A stretch of 64,000 nucleotides of DNA from an uncultured Bartonella sp. Lineage in GTDB: Bacteria; Pseudomonadota; Alphaproteobacteria; Rhizobiales; Rhizobiaceae. The position numbers and the translations under genes were made by a program. Position 1 is the stretch's first letter. Every line of letters starts with the position of its first letter. The DNA lies in contig CAMLON010000002.1 in the NCBI GenBank assembly GCA_946481695.1, positions 1-64,000 of the forward strand. Reading direction: 5' to 3'. Positions 49,125 through 57,539 of this stretch are shown piece by piece. The notes beneath the pieces are model-generated. The model had not been told where the DNA came from. It saw only the letters and a list, made by a program, of their open reading frames with translations, and ran no database searches.

Positions 49125-50537
49125 ATGGCAAAACCAGAAAAAATGACAAAATCTGATGCCAAGGCTTTCGAGTCTCGGCTACTTGCCGATGAAGCAAAAT
49201 ATTGCTCTTTCGGTGATACTGTCCACTACGTAAATCCGCCAAAAGTATTTGCCGGTTGTGAAGGCTCCTATATGTATGATCTCGAAGGTGTCCCTTACCT
49301 TGATCTGCAAATGTGGTATTCCGCCTGTAACTTTGGCTACGCAAATCCCCGCCTTGATAATGTTCTGAAAAAGCAGATCGACACTTTACCACAGGTTGCC
49401 AGCCAATATTTGCATCCGACAAAAATCGAATTGGCCAAAATCATCGCCGAAGATATGAAAAAGAAATTCGGCCTTGACGGACGTATCCATTTCAATGTCG
49501 GCGGCTCGCAATGTATTGAAGATTCTCTGAAAGTCGTTCGTAATGCCAAGGCCGGAAAGAGCCTGATGTTTGCCTTTGAAGGTGGCTATCACGGCCGCAC
49601 ATTGGGCGCATCTTCCATCACATCAAGCTATCGCTATCGCCGTCGTTACGGGCATTTTGGCGAACGCGCCATGTTCCTGCCCTTCCCTTATCCGTTCCGT
49701 CGTCCTAAAGGAATGACTGTTGAAGAATATGGCGAACATTGTGTCAACGAATTCGCCCGCTTGTTTGAAACAGAATATAACGGCGTATGGGATCCAAAAG
49801 CTAACGAAACCGAATACGCTGCCTTCTATATCGAACCTCTTCAGGGCACTGGCGGTTACGTTATTCCACCTAGAAACTTCTTTAAAGGCATCAAGAAGGT
49901 TCTCGACGAGCATGGCATTCTTCTTGTGGTCGACGAAATCCAGATGGGATTTTATCGCACAGGCAAATTATGGTCGATTGAACATTTCGGCGTAACCCCT
50001 GATGTTCTTGTTTTCGCCAAATCGCTCACCAATGGTCTTAATCCTTTGGGTGGTCTTTGGGCACGCGAAGAATTGATCAATCCGAAAATGTTTCCTCCGG
50101 GGTCAACCCATTCAACATTCGCTTCGAATCCGCTTGGAACTGCGCTCGGTGTTGAAGTTTTCCATATGCTTGGTGAAACCGATTACGAAACCATGGTTAT
50201 GGAAAAGGGCAAACATTTTCTGGAAGGATTACAAGATCTTCAGAAACGTCATCCGGAAATTGGTGATGTTGACGGCTTGGGCTTGGCCTTGCGTGCTGAA
50301 ATTTGCACCGAAGATGGCTTCACACCAAACAAAGCGCTTCTTGATCGCATGGTTGACATCGGCCTTTCGGGCGATCTTGATTGGCAGGGCAAAAAAACCG
50401 GGCTGGTTCTCGATGTCGGTGGCTATTATAAAAACGTCATCACGCTTGCACCGTCACTTCTCATTACAACAGAAGAAATCGACAAAGCAATTTCACTGCT
50501 TGATCAATTGATTACGCGTGCAAAGAAGGAACAATAA
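49125..50537 (+). CDS. Class III PLP-dependent aminotransferase
   Basis: A 470-residue fold type I aminotransferase of class III (the ornithine, acetylornithine and omega-amino acid transaminase group). The cofactor-binding features are FEGGYHGRTLGASS, LLVVDEIQMGFYRTGKLW with the Asp that contacts the PLP ring, and FAKSLTNGLNPLGG with the Schiff-base Lys at residue 299. The substrate cannot be read off. GGAG precedes the ATG. It leads a run of plus-strand genes (acyltransferase, arginase-fold protein and others) that I take as one pathway. A strong hairpin separates it from the next gene. Confidence 0.9.
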   Translation: MAKPEKMTKSDAKAFESRLLADEAKYCSFGDTVHYVNPPKVFAGCEGSYMYDLEGVPYLDLQMWYSACNFGYANPRLDNVLKKQIDTLPQVASQYLHPTKIELAKIIAEDMKKKFGLDGRIHFNVGGSQCIEDSLKVVRNAKAGKSLMFAFEGGYHGRTLGASSITSSYRYRRRYGHFGERAMFLPFPYPFRRPKGMTVEEYGEHCVNEFARLFETEYNGVWDPKANETEYAAFYIEPLQGTGGYVIPPRNFFKGIKKVLDEHGILLVVDEIQMGFYRTGKLWSIEHFGVTPDVLVFAKSLTNGLNPLGGLWAREELINPKMFPPGSTHSTFASNPLGTALGVEVFHMLGETDYETMVMEKGKHFLEGLQDLQKRHPEIGDVDGLGLALRAEICTEDGFTPNKALLDRMVDIGLSGDLDWQGKKTGLVLDVGGYYKNVITLAPSLLITTEEIDKAISLLDQLITRAKKEQ

Positions 50538-50584
50538 AATTGATGCCGGGCCGGATTTCAATTCCGGTCTGGAAAACCTTTTGT

Positions 50585-50610
50585 GTGAAGGGGAAACGCT
50601 TCCCCTTCAC
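50585..50610. terminator. Strong perfect hairpin between aminotransferase and acyltransferase genes
   Basis: Arms GTGAAGGGGAA / TTCCCCTTCAC pair perfectly over 11 bp around a four-base loop. A weaker hairpin (GGCCGGA / TCCGGTC) lies just before at 50549-50569. No T-run follows, so attenuation, mRNA processing or a Rho-assisted end are possible. Confidence 0.6.
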
Positions 50611-50759
50611 GTCATTTGGTGAAATACTTGCTTCGCATTTTTTTGAAATTCCAAGCTTTTTATAAAGCGTGCTGACAGTCATTTCCGTACGAGGTGAAGA
50701 CGCCTAAACGAATTTCAGCCCGCTTCTTTCAAAACATTCGATAGGTAAACCGGCGAAAT

Positions 50760-51857
50760 ATGGAAAATCGAAAAGAGACAGACAACGCCATTAAAGCTTG
50801 GTCAAACAAGCTCGAACCCGATTATCTTTTAAGCGATTTTCTGCGCCACCCGCCTGTCGATTTCAAGGCGACCATTTCCGAAGTCGGACTTCCGGTTTTT
50901 TCAGCTCTCTTTGATCTCACAACGACAATGGATAATGAAGATCAAAAGCGTTTAAAAAAAATACCGTTCTATAAATTCTGGTCACGGCTGTTGAAATATA
51001 AAACATTGTTTGTCGGCACAACTGTATCGGAATTTTCGCCGCTGCCCACACCTTTTAATGCAACTCAAGTGGCGCTCTCCTTGAAAGAAAAAGAAGGCAA
51101 AAATTATCCGCTTGTCATCGTTAAAGATTTGCCATCTCTTTCGCCTTTAATATCTGATGAAGACGCCAAAAAAACTGCGGATTTTCTGGCACAATTGGAA
51201 CAGGCGGGTTTTATTTCTGTTGCCGGACAAGCTCTTGCTTATGTGCCGGTCGATTATTCATCACGGGATGATTTTCTTTGCCGTTTTTCGAAAAATCGCC
51301 GCAAGGATTTTCGTCGGAAATTGCGTGCGATGGAAAATCTGGAGATTGAGGTTTTAACCGCCAACTCGCCTTATCTTCAAAGTGACGAGGTGATAAAACA
51401 CTTCTACCGGCTTTATTTGCAGGTCTTTCAACAGAGCGAAATTCACTTTGATCGTTTAAGCGAAGAGTTTTTCTACGATTTGTTACATACGGGCGACGAA
51501 AGCCTGCGGGTTGTTGTCTATAAAAAAAGTGGCAAGCTCATCGGTTACAATATCTGTTTTGCCTATAAAGACATGCTTGTCGACAAATATATCGGCTTTG
51601 ATTACCCGCTTGCAACCGACAATAATCTTTATTTCATAAGCTGGTTTTTCAATCTTGAATATGCCCGCCTCAATGGCTTCAAATATTATGTTGCCGGTTG
51701 GACCGACCCTGAAATCAAAGCCTATCTTGGTGCAAAATTCGTTTATACACGCCATGCTGTCTATATTCGCAATCCTTTATTGCGAGCGATATTGAAACAC
51801 TTCCGGCATCATTTCGAGAGTGATGCCCATCTTGAACTTCAAGGAGACCAAAACTGA
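50760..51857 (+). CDS. FemAB/GNAT-like N-acyltransferase
   Basis: A 365-residue protein with a GNAT/FemAB-type acyltransferase domain in the C-terminal two thirds. Visible pieces are RFSKNRRKDFRRKLRAMENL (basic segment typical of the BioF2-like acetyltransferases), HFYRLYLQVFQQSEIHFDRL, then GKLIGYNICFAYKDMLVDKY and YPLATDNNLYFISWFFNLEY. The N-terminal 120 residues are not recognised. It probably transfers an acyl or aminoacyl group to an amine. Its stop overlaps the start of the arginase-like gene by one base (TGATG), so the two are coupled. Confidence 0.75.
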   Translation: MENRKETDNAIKAWSNKLEPDYLLSDFLRHPPVDFKATISEVGLPVFSALFDLTTTMDNEDQKRLKKIPFYKFWSRLLKYKTLFVGTTVSEFSPLPTPFNATQVALSLKEKEGKNYPLVIVKDLPSLSPLISDEDAKKTADFLAQLEQAGFISVAGQALAYVPVDYSSRDDFLCRFSKNRRKDFRRKLRAMENLEIEVLTANSPYLQSDEVIKHFYRLYLQVFQQSEIHFDRLSEEFFYDLLHTGDESLRVVVYKKSGKLIGYNICFAYKDMLVDKYIGFDYPLATDNNLYFISWFFNLEYARLNGFKYYVAGWTDPEIKAYLGAKFVYTRHAVYIRNPLLRAILKHFRHHFESDAHLELQGDQN

Positions 51858-52732
51858 TGAAAAATCCGGTTATCCTCGATTTTGACAATAGTGTGGGAAC
51901 ATTCGACAGTTCCATCAATATCGATTTAAGCGCGTGGCAAGACCGTATCCGTTACGCTACAACTTTTGCCAATTTTCGTCAGCTGGAACTGGAGCTTGAA
52001 AATCAGATGCCGGAAACTTATGGACCGGTTTTCCTTGGAAGTGGTGATTATCACCATGTCAGCCAATTATTGATAAAACATTGTCACAAACATTTAAAAC
52101 AAGAACCTTTAACGCTCATTGTGATTGATAACCATCCAGACAATATGCGTTATCCTTTCGGCATCCATTGTGGTTCATGGATCAGTCATGCTGCGTCATT
52201 GCCGTTCGTCGACCATGTTCACGTCGTCGGCATTACCTCCGGCGATATCGGGGTGAAACACGCTGTCGAAAACCGCTTGAAACCGCTTATGTCCAACAAA
52301 TTGACATATTGGTCGACAAAAGTGGATGTGAGCTGGGCAAATATTCTGGGCTTGAAAAATGCTTTTCAGACATTTGCCAATGTCGATGACATGATGTCGG
52401 CCTTTATCAGCAGCATTTATAAGGAAAATCTTCCCGTTTATCTGTCAATCGACAAGGATGCGCTCTCGCCGCAATTTATCCATACCAATTGGGATCAGGG
52501 CGAGATGGAACCGCGGCATTTGACCGATCTTATCACCAATATCGGTTCCCGGCTCGAAGCCTGTGATATTACCGGAGAAGTTTCCAATTACACTTATCAC
52601 AGTTTCTGGAAAAGTCTTTTAAGTAAACTTGACGGGCAAACAACCGTTTCCGACGAACTCGTTACAAAGTGGCAAAAAGAACAGCATGAGTTGAATAGCA
52701 AGCTCATCGAAACGCTTTCCGCTTATCTTTAA
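51857..52732 (+). CDS. Arginase-fold (ureohydrolase superfamily) protein
   Basis: A 291-residue protein with the complete dinuclear metal site of the arginase/agmatinase/formiminoglutamase superfamily in divergent surroundings: the His of GSGDYHH (61-67), Asp-x-His-x-Asp in IDNHPDN (90-96) and the two Asp of SIDKDALSP (197-205). Overall similarity to true arginases looks low, so the substrate may be a guanidino compound, an amide or something else. The C-terminus is extended by a polar helix. It follows the acyltransferase with a one-base overlap and is the last gene before the convergent sensor kinase. Confidence 0.85.
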   Translation: MKNPVILDFDNSVGTFDSSINIDLSAWQDRIRYATTFANFRQLELELENQMPETYGPVFLGSGDYHHVSQLLIKHCHKHLKQEPLTLIVIDNHPDNMRYPFGIHCGSWISHAASLPFVDHVHVVGITSGDIGVKHAVENRLKPLMSNKLTYWSTKVDVSWANILGLKNAFQTFANVDDMMSAFISSIYKENLPVYLSIDKDALSPQFIHTNWDQGEMEPRHLTDLITNIGSRLEACDITGEVSNYTYHSFWKSLLSKLDGQTTVSDELVTKWQKEQHELNSKLIETLSAYL

Positions 52733-52777
52733 CAAGCATATTTTTTCAAGAAAGCGCGTATTTTTCAAGCGCTCTCT

Positions 52778-54127
52778 CTAAAGCCCGAAGCGCATGACAA
52801 AACGTGCGCCTCCCAAGCGGCTTGAAAGGACAAAAGCCGAACCATGGTGAAGCTCCGCAATAGCACGCACGAAAGAAAGACCAACCCCATATCCCTCATG
52901 TGAGCCGGATTTATCATTATCAAGCCGGAAAAAAGGCGAGAATATTTCCTCTCTGGCACTTTCTGCTACCCCCGGCCCATCATCATCGAATTCGAAAATC
53001 AGCGCATCATCCTGTTTATAAACATGGATATAAACCTTTGAACGGGCATATTTGAAAGCGTTCAGAATGATATTGCGAAACGCCATTGCAGCCAATTTCG
53101 GATCAATAAAACTATCCACATTGGCAATATTATAGCTGACTTCAAATCCTTTCGGCTTCAACAATGACAAATCATCAATGATGTTTTCTGCCCAACGCTT
53201 GATATGGACATTTTCAAGCTTTGTCGGCATGTTTTTGTTGTTCATACGGAAATAATCGAGCGATATTTTAATCAATTGTTCAAGCTCGTCTATATCCTTG
53301 TCAATTCCTGCATAAAGCTTCTTTTTTTCTTCCGGATCGGAATCTTCCAACATGCTCAAACCAAAGCGCAATCGGGCGAGAGGTGTGCGGAATTCATGCG
53401 CCATAGCATGCATCATGGTACGGCTATGACCGACGAGAAGCTCAAGACGGGTTGCCATATCATTGATAACATGGCCGATCATTTTTAACGGTTCGCTACG
53501 AATTTTCGGAACACGTGCCGTCAAATTCCCTTCGCCCAATGCGTTGGCTGTCAATCTGATGGCTCGCGCTTCACGCCACAATGTGGAAAAAGCAAAATAT
53601 AAAATAGCAAAAAACAGCAGAGCATTGACGATTGTGAGCAATGCCAGAAGGATAAAAATTGCGCTGGCATTGGCATCATTGATGTCGGTCGTAACCAACG
53701 GCCCCAGTTTCAGATAGCCGCCTGAATTGAGTTTTGCATAGATATGATCATCTTCATCATCATAAGCGAGGTCATAGGATTTCAATTGCTCTTTCACATC
53801 ATCCGAAAAATGGTCGGGCTTTTCGATATAAGCGAGGCGGAAATGAAAATGCGGCTGCAATTCTTGAAGCACATCAGACGGCTTTTTCAACGGCTCGTTC
53901 GCAATTGCCTGATCAATCATGTAGACGGTGCCCTGATGGGCATCGCGTTCAATATCCGCGTCGTCAATAATGCCGGTCCAGTTGGCAGGCAAAGCAAGAA
54001 ACAATTGCAATGTTCCGTAAGCAACGCCACCTTGCAAGAAGAACAAAATGATAAGCACACTGATCGAGCGTAAAATAACCATGCGGCGACGGCTTTTCTG
54101 TAATCCATCATGTTCTTCGTTCGTCAT
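52778..54127 (-). CDS. Sensor histidine kinase (RstB-like)
   Basis: A 449-residue inner-membrane sensor kinase. Two membrane helices (about 17-38 and 158-182) flank a periplasmic domain of about 120 residues. A HAMP segment precedes the H-box HAMAHEFRTPLARLRF (phosphorylated His near 243). The ATP-binding domain has the N-box RNIILNAFKYA, G1 DDDGPGV and G2 EGYGVGLSFV. Architecture and sequence resemble RstB. The regulator lies upstream (189 bases) on the same strand. The periplasmic domain gives no clue to the signal. Confidence 0.92.
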   Translation of the reverse strand: MTNEEHDGLQKSRRRMVILRSISVLIILFFLQGGVAYGTLQLFLALPANWTGIIDDADIERDAHQGTVYMIDQAIANEPLKKPSDVLQELQPHFHFRLAYIEKPDHFSDDVKEQLKSYDLAYDDEDDHIYAKLNSGGYLKLGPLVTTDINDANASAIFILLALLTIVNALLFFAILYFAFSTLWREARAIRLTANALGEGNLTARVPKIRSEPLKMIGHVINDMATRLELLVGHSRTMMHAMAHEFRTPLARLRFGLSMLEDSDPEEKKKLYAGIDKDIDELEQLIKISLDYFRMNNKNMPTKLENVHIKRWAENIIDDLSLLKPKGFEVSYNIANVDSFIDPKLAAMAFRNIILNAFKYARSKVYIHVYKQDDALIFEFDDDGPGVAESAREEIFSPFFRLDNDKSGSHEGYGVGLSFVRAIAELHHGSAFVLSSRLGGARFVMRFGL

Positions 54128-54316
54128 AGCATTTCACCAATCACTGCCGCCATTCGCATTTTTCACGTAATTCGGCTTATCTTTCCCGAAGATTATAGCC
54201 CGATTATCTGCTTTTTATATCATTGGCAGATTTTATGCCATTTTGTTTGCTTCTTTCCGCTATCTTTCTTGTAAGGCTTGGCTCCCCTGTTTTGATTACG
54301 GCTTCAGCCTATTTTC

Positions 54317-55045
54317 TTATTCTCCTTCCCATTGCAAAAAAAGATACCCTTTGGCGCGCACTGTTTTGATAAAACGCGGGTTTTCAAGGTCATCACCCAG
54401 TCGGCGGCGAAGCCTTGAAATACGCGCATCAATCGACCGATCAAGCCCGTCAAATTCGATACCACGCAAAGCATTTAATATATCGTCGCGTGATAATATC
54501 TGTCCGGCGTGGCTTGCAAGAAGCCACAAGAGATCAAATTCGGCCGTGGTTAAATCAACCGGTTTATTATCAATCAGAACTGCGCGGTTATCCTTGTCTA
54601 TAACAAGATTGCCAAAAACAAGTTTGGTGCGCGACGAAGGTAATGCTTCGTTTTCAGTATGATTTTCGTCGACCGTTTCGCTTTCTTTTCTTCTTAAAAG
54701 CGCGCGTATATGGGCAAGCAAACGGCGTGGCTCGACCGGCTTTGACATATAATCGTCGGCACCAAGTTCCAATCCGATAATTTCATCAATGTCATCTTCG
54801 CTTGCCGTCATAATCAATATCGGGCCTTTATAGAACGGACGCACATCACGGCAGACATCAAAACCGGATTTTCCGGGCAGCATGACATCAAGAATGACGA
54901 GATCAGGCAGCAATTGCTTGATGACCTCTTCGGCTGTATCGCCGCGAGGATGCACCTCTACATCATAATTTTGTCGCTTCAGATAATTGGCAACAAGTTC
55001 GGCAAGCCGTGTATCATCTTCTATTATAAGAATTTTCTTGTTCAT
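54317..55045 (-). CDS. OmpR-family response regulator (RstA-like)
   Basis: A 242-residue response regulator. The receiver domain has KILIIEDDTRLAELVANYL with the acidic pair, the phospho-acceptor Asp in LVILDVMLPGKSG (about 54), Thr in ILIMTASEDD and Lys in DDYMSKPVEP. The winged-helix DNA-binding domain carries LTTAEFDLLWLLASHAGQIL and the recognition segment RSIDARISRLRRRLGDD. The ATG used gives the normal N-terminus. Divergent from the phosphatase gene with 134 bases between, so it may control the neighbouring plus-strand genes. Confidence 0.93.
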   Translation of the reverse strand: MNKKILIIEDDTRLAELVANYLKRQNYDVEVHPRGDTAEEVIKQLLPDLVILDVMLPGKSGFDVCRDVRPFYKGPILIMTASEDDIDEIIGLELGADDYMSKPVEPRRLLAHIRALLRRKESETVDENHTENEALPSSRTKLVFGNLVIDKDNRAVLIDNKPVDLTTAEFDLLWLLASHAGQILSRDDILNALRGIEFDGLDRSIDARISRLRRRLGDDLENPRFIKTVRAKGYLFLQWEGE

Positions 55046-55179
55046 GCAGGTCTTTCTTTTCCGGTTACAGAAATGCAACAAAGAACGCATAGTCGTCTTT
55101 AATGTTTATAGGTAAAAGGTCGCTATGTATCAAGCTGACCAAATTCCAGTTATGGCTTCTATTGGAGATTAAGACGAAT

Positions 55180-55908
55180 ATGACAAGAACGTTCCCGAAT
55201 GCTTTTCAAGCTTTGAGCGCTCCCGTATTCTCACAAGGGCCCATATTTTCGCGTGTCTTTGTCGATTTCGACGGCACAATTGCCGATAATGATGTGACAG
55301 ACGTTCTTTTGGAAAGATTTGCATCTCCAAACTGGGAATCAATCGAACAGGATTGGCTTTCGGGCAAAATCGGTGCACGTGAATGCATGATGAGACAAAT
55401 CGCGCTTATCAAGGCCTCGCCCGCCGAGCTCAAAAAATGTCTTGATGAAATGAAAATCGATCCGGCTTTTCCGGATTTTGTCCGCTTGCTTGATCAGCAA
55501 GGTGTCGATATTGCCATTTTAAGCGACGGGCTTGATTATAGCATCCGCACGATTTTGAAACGTTATGGGCTCGAAAACGTCAAGGTTTTCGCAAACCGTC
55601 TTCTTTATGCCGGCAACAATAATTGGCAGTTACAATTTCCCTACAAAAATGTTGCTTGCCCGGCTGGCAATTGCAAATGCCGCCATTTTGCCAATTCGGG
55701 CAACGGATTTACCCTTTATATCGGCGATGGAACATCGGATTTTTGCGCGGCCGGAAAAGCCGACCTTGTACTCGCCAAAGGAAAACTTGCCGATTATTGT
55801 GCAGCAAACAGCATTGACCACATCAAGGTCGAAAACTTCGCCGAAATCATGCAAATCTGGCACAAACTGCAACGGCCGGAAAAAGCCCGCGAAAGGGTGG
55901 CTTCATGA
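55180..55908 (+). CDS. HAD-IB family phosphatase (MtnX-like)
   Basis: A 242-residue haloacid dehalogenase phosphatase of subfamily IB. Motif I is FVDFDGTIADND with nucleophile Asp29 and acid/base Asp31, motif II LSDG, and motif IV YIGDGTSDFCAA. The cap and Cys-rich insert (CPAGNCKCRHF) resemble MtnX and PHOSPHO1-like enzymes that act on phosphorylated small molecules. No other methionine-salvage gene is near, so I do not call it mtnX. GGAGA precedes the ATG; an in-frame start 26 codons earlier has no ribosome site. Overlaps the next gene by four bases. Confidence 0.85.
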   Translation: MTRTFPNAFQALSAPVFSQGPIFSRVFVDFDGTIADNDVTDVLLERFASPNWESIEQDWLSGKIGARECMMRQIALIKASPAELKKCLDEMKIDPAFPDFVRLLDQQGVDIAILSDGLDYSIRTILKRYGLENVKVFANRLLYAGNNNWQLQFPYKNVACPAGNCKCRHFANSGNGFTLYIGDGTSDFCAAGKADLVLAKGKLADYCAANSIDHIKVENFAEIMQIWHKLQRPEKARERVAS

Positions 55909-56771
55909 TTACCGATGTCAGCTTTTTCTATAAAGGTGGTCGGGCTGGCGTTCTTCTCATTCATGGTTTGACAGGCACACCGGCCGAAATGCAAATTCTG
56001 GGCAAAGGTTTGCATAAGCACGGTTTTACTGTTTACGGTATGCAACTTGCAGGCCACTGCGGTGATGAAAACGACCTTTTGGCAACCAGCTGGCATGATT
56101 GGTATGATAGTGTCATACGTGCGGCAGAACGTCTTTTGGAACATGTTGACACAATGTTTGTCGGCGGACTTTCTATGGGTGCGGTTCTGGCACTCAAATA
56201 TACGGCCGATCACCCTGAAAATGTAAAAGGCGTCGGCGTATATGGTCCGACATTCATTTATGACGGCTGGTCGATACCACGCTATATCCAGCGGTCTGTA
56301 TTTTTGTTGAAATGGTTCAAAGCACTCGGCATTTTTCAGAAAAGTGTGTTTATCGAACGGCCGCCTTATGGTTTGAAAGACGAACGTATACGCAAAACCA
56401 TTTCCGAAAGTATGCTTTCAGGCGACAGTGCCAAAGGTGGACTTGCCGGAAATCCGCTCGGTTCGCTTGCCGAGATGCAGGAACTTGCAAAACAAACCGA
56501 GGCGCAATTGCATGATATAAAAGCTCCCTGCCTTATCATGCATTCAAACCATGATGACATTGCCAATATGGAAACAAATTCGGGACTTGTTGCCCGTTCG
56601 GTTTCAGGCCCCGTCAAGATGATACCATTGGAGAATAGCTACCATATGATAACAATTGACCGTGACCGTAAAAAAGTCATTCAGGAAAGTGCCGATTTCT
56701 TTGGTGCCTTATGCACAAAAGATCAATTGGTACCCCCTTCTGTAAACCCGTTTATTCGCGAGATGGCCTGA
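55905..56771 (+). CDS. Alpha/beta hydrolase (carboxylesterase/monoacylglycerol lipase-like)
   Basis: A 288-residue serine hydrolase. The oxyanion segment GVLLIHGLTGTPAEM, nucleophile elbow FVGGLSMGAV with Ser90, acid region PCLIMHSNHDDIA and His in NSYHMITIDRDR complete the triad. The pattern resembles Est30-type carboxylesterases and monoglyceride lipases; the natural substrate is unknown. The ATGA overlap with the phosphatase and the two-base gap to the transporter pair place it inside a five-gene operon. Confidence 0.88.
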   Translation: MITDVSFFYKGGRAGVLLIHGLTGTPAEMQILGKGLHKHGFTVYGMQLAGHCGDENDLLATSWHDWYDSVIRAAERLLEHVDTMFVGGLSMGAVLALKYTADHPENVKGVGVYGPTFIYDGWSIPRYIQRSVFLLKWFKALGIFQKSVFIERPPYGLKDERIRKTISESMLSGDSAKGGLAGNPLGSLAEMQELAKQTEAQLHDIKAPCLIMHSNHDDIANMETNSGLVARSVSGPVKMIPLENSYHMITIDRDRKKVIQESADFFGALCTKDQLVPPSVNPFIREMA

Positions 56772-56773
56772 CA

Positions 56774-57142
56774 ATGAGTTGGCTGATTTTTCTGGTGTGG
56801 TTTGGAAATATTGTTTGTGACACTGTCGGCCAGCTTGCCTTCAAAGGTGCTGCCACAGAACCGGACGAGGAAAACAAACCGCAATCGCTTTTTCAATATT
56901 GGCTAGCACTTTTCCGTCAGCCACTTCTATGGCTCGGCATAATCTCCTATGTCGCCGAATTTTTGCTATGGATGGCATTTTTGACATTGGTTCCGCTTTC
57001 GGAAGGCATATTGCTCGGATCAATCAATATCATTGTCATCATGGTATTGGGGCGGCTGTTTTTTGATGAAAAACTCACCTCTATGCGGGTTCTCGGCATC
57101 AGCTTTGTTGCCATAGGTGTTGCTATTGTGGGAGCTTTTTAA
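56774..57142 (+). CDS. Small four-helix DMT/EamA-type transporter, first subunit
   Basis: A 122-residue inner-membrane protein with four hydrophobic segments, the size of SMR/ArnE-type half transporters. The first helix holds the polar CDTVGQLAFKGAA motif; the last ends IGVAIVGAF. Its stop overlaps the start of a second protein of the same size (TAATG), and both have D-T-x-G-Q in helix one, so they probably work as a heterodimer. An upstream in-frame start lies inside the hydrolase and is not used. Confidence 0.82.
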   Translation: MSWLIFLVWFGNIVCDTVGQLAFKGAATEPDEENKPQSLFQYWLALFRQPLLWLGIISYVAEFLLWMAFLTLVPLSEGILLGSINIIVIMVLGRLFFDEKLTSMRVLGISFVAIGVAIVGAF

Positions 57143-57537
57143 TGCGTCGCTTCTATATTCTGGGCTTTTTCTTTTTGATGATGTTCGACACGCTCGGCCA
57201 GATCAGCTTCAAGCTTTCTGCAACCGCCGCCCTGCCCTTGGAAGCAAGCCTCGGCTGGTTATACCGGATTTTTTCCCATCCTTTTGTTTATTTTGCTATT
57301 CTCGGCTATGTCGGCGCATTTTTTACGTGGATGACGCTTTTAAGACGCGCACCTGTCGGTCCGGCATTTGCGGCGTCGCATCTTGAAGTCGTCACCGTCA
57401 TGATTGCTTCCGTACTGATATTCGGCGAAACAATTTCATTGGCACATTTGGCCGGTGCGCTGTTTATTGTTGCGGGCATTGTCTGCCTTGCATTTGCCGA
57501 ACGTGATGTCATCAAAAAAGAAAACGAGAAATCATAA
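57142..57537 (+). CDS. Small four-helix DMT/EamA-type transporter, second subunit
   Basis: A 131-residue inner-membrane protein with four hydrophobic segments (FYILGFFFLMMFDTLGQ, VYFAILGYVGAFFTWMTLL, AASHLEVVTVMIASVLIFG, LAGALFIVAGIVCLAF) and a charged tail. It resembles ArnF/EmrE-like proteins and is paralogous to the preceding subunit. Such pairs flip lipid-linked amino sugars (ArnE/ArnF) or export small cations. The following gene encodes a DegT-type aminotransferase, the class of ArnB. Confidence 0.82.
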   Translation: MRRFYILGFFFLMMFDTLGQISFKLSATAALPLEASLGWLYRIFSHPFVYFAILGYVGAFFTWMTLLRRAPVGPAFAASHLEVVTVMIASVLIFGETISLAHLAGALFIVAGIVCLAFAERDVIKKENEKS

Positions 57538-57539
57538 GA

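Noticed and set aside
49125..50537. Specific call such as ornithine or diaminobutyrate aminotransferase
   Set aside because: Class III motifs are clear, but substrate-determining residues cannot be read without an alignment, and the neighbours do not fit arginine or ectoine synthesis.
55180..55908. Assignment as mtnX of the methionine salvage pathway
   Set aside because: No mtnA, mtnB, mtnC, mtnK or mtnW-like gene is in the window; the neighbours point to another pathway.
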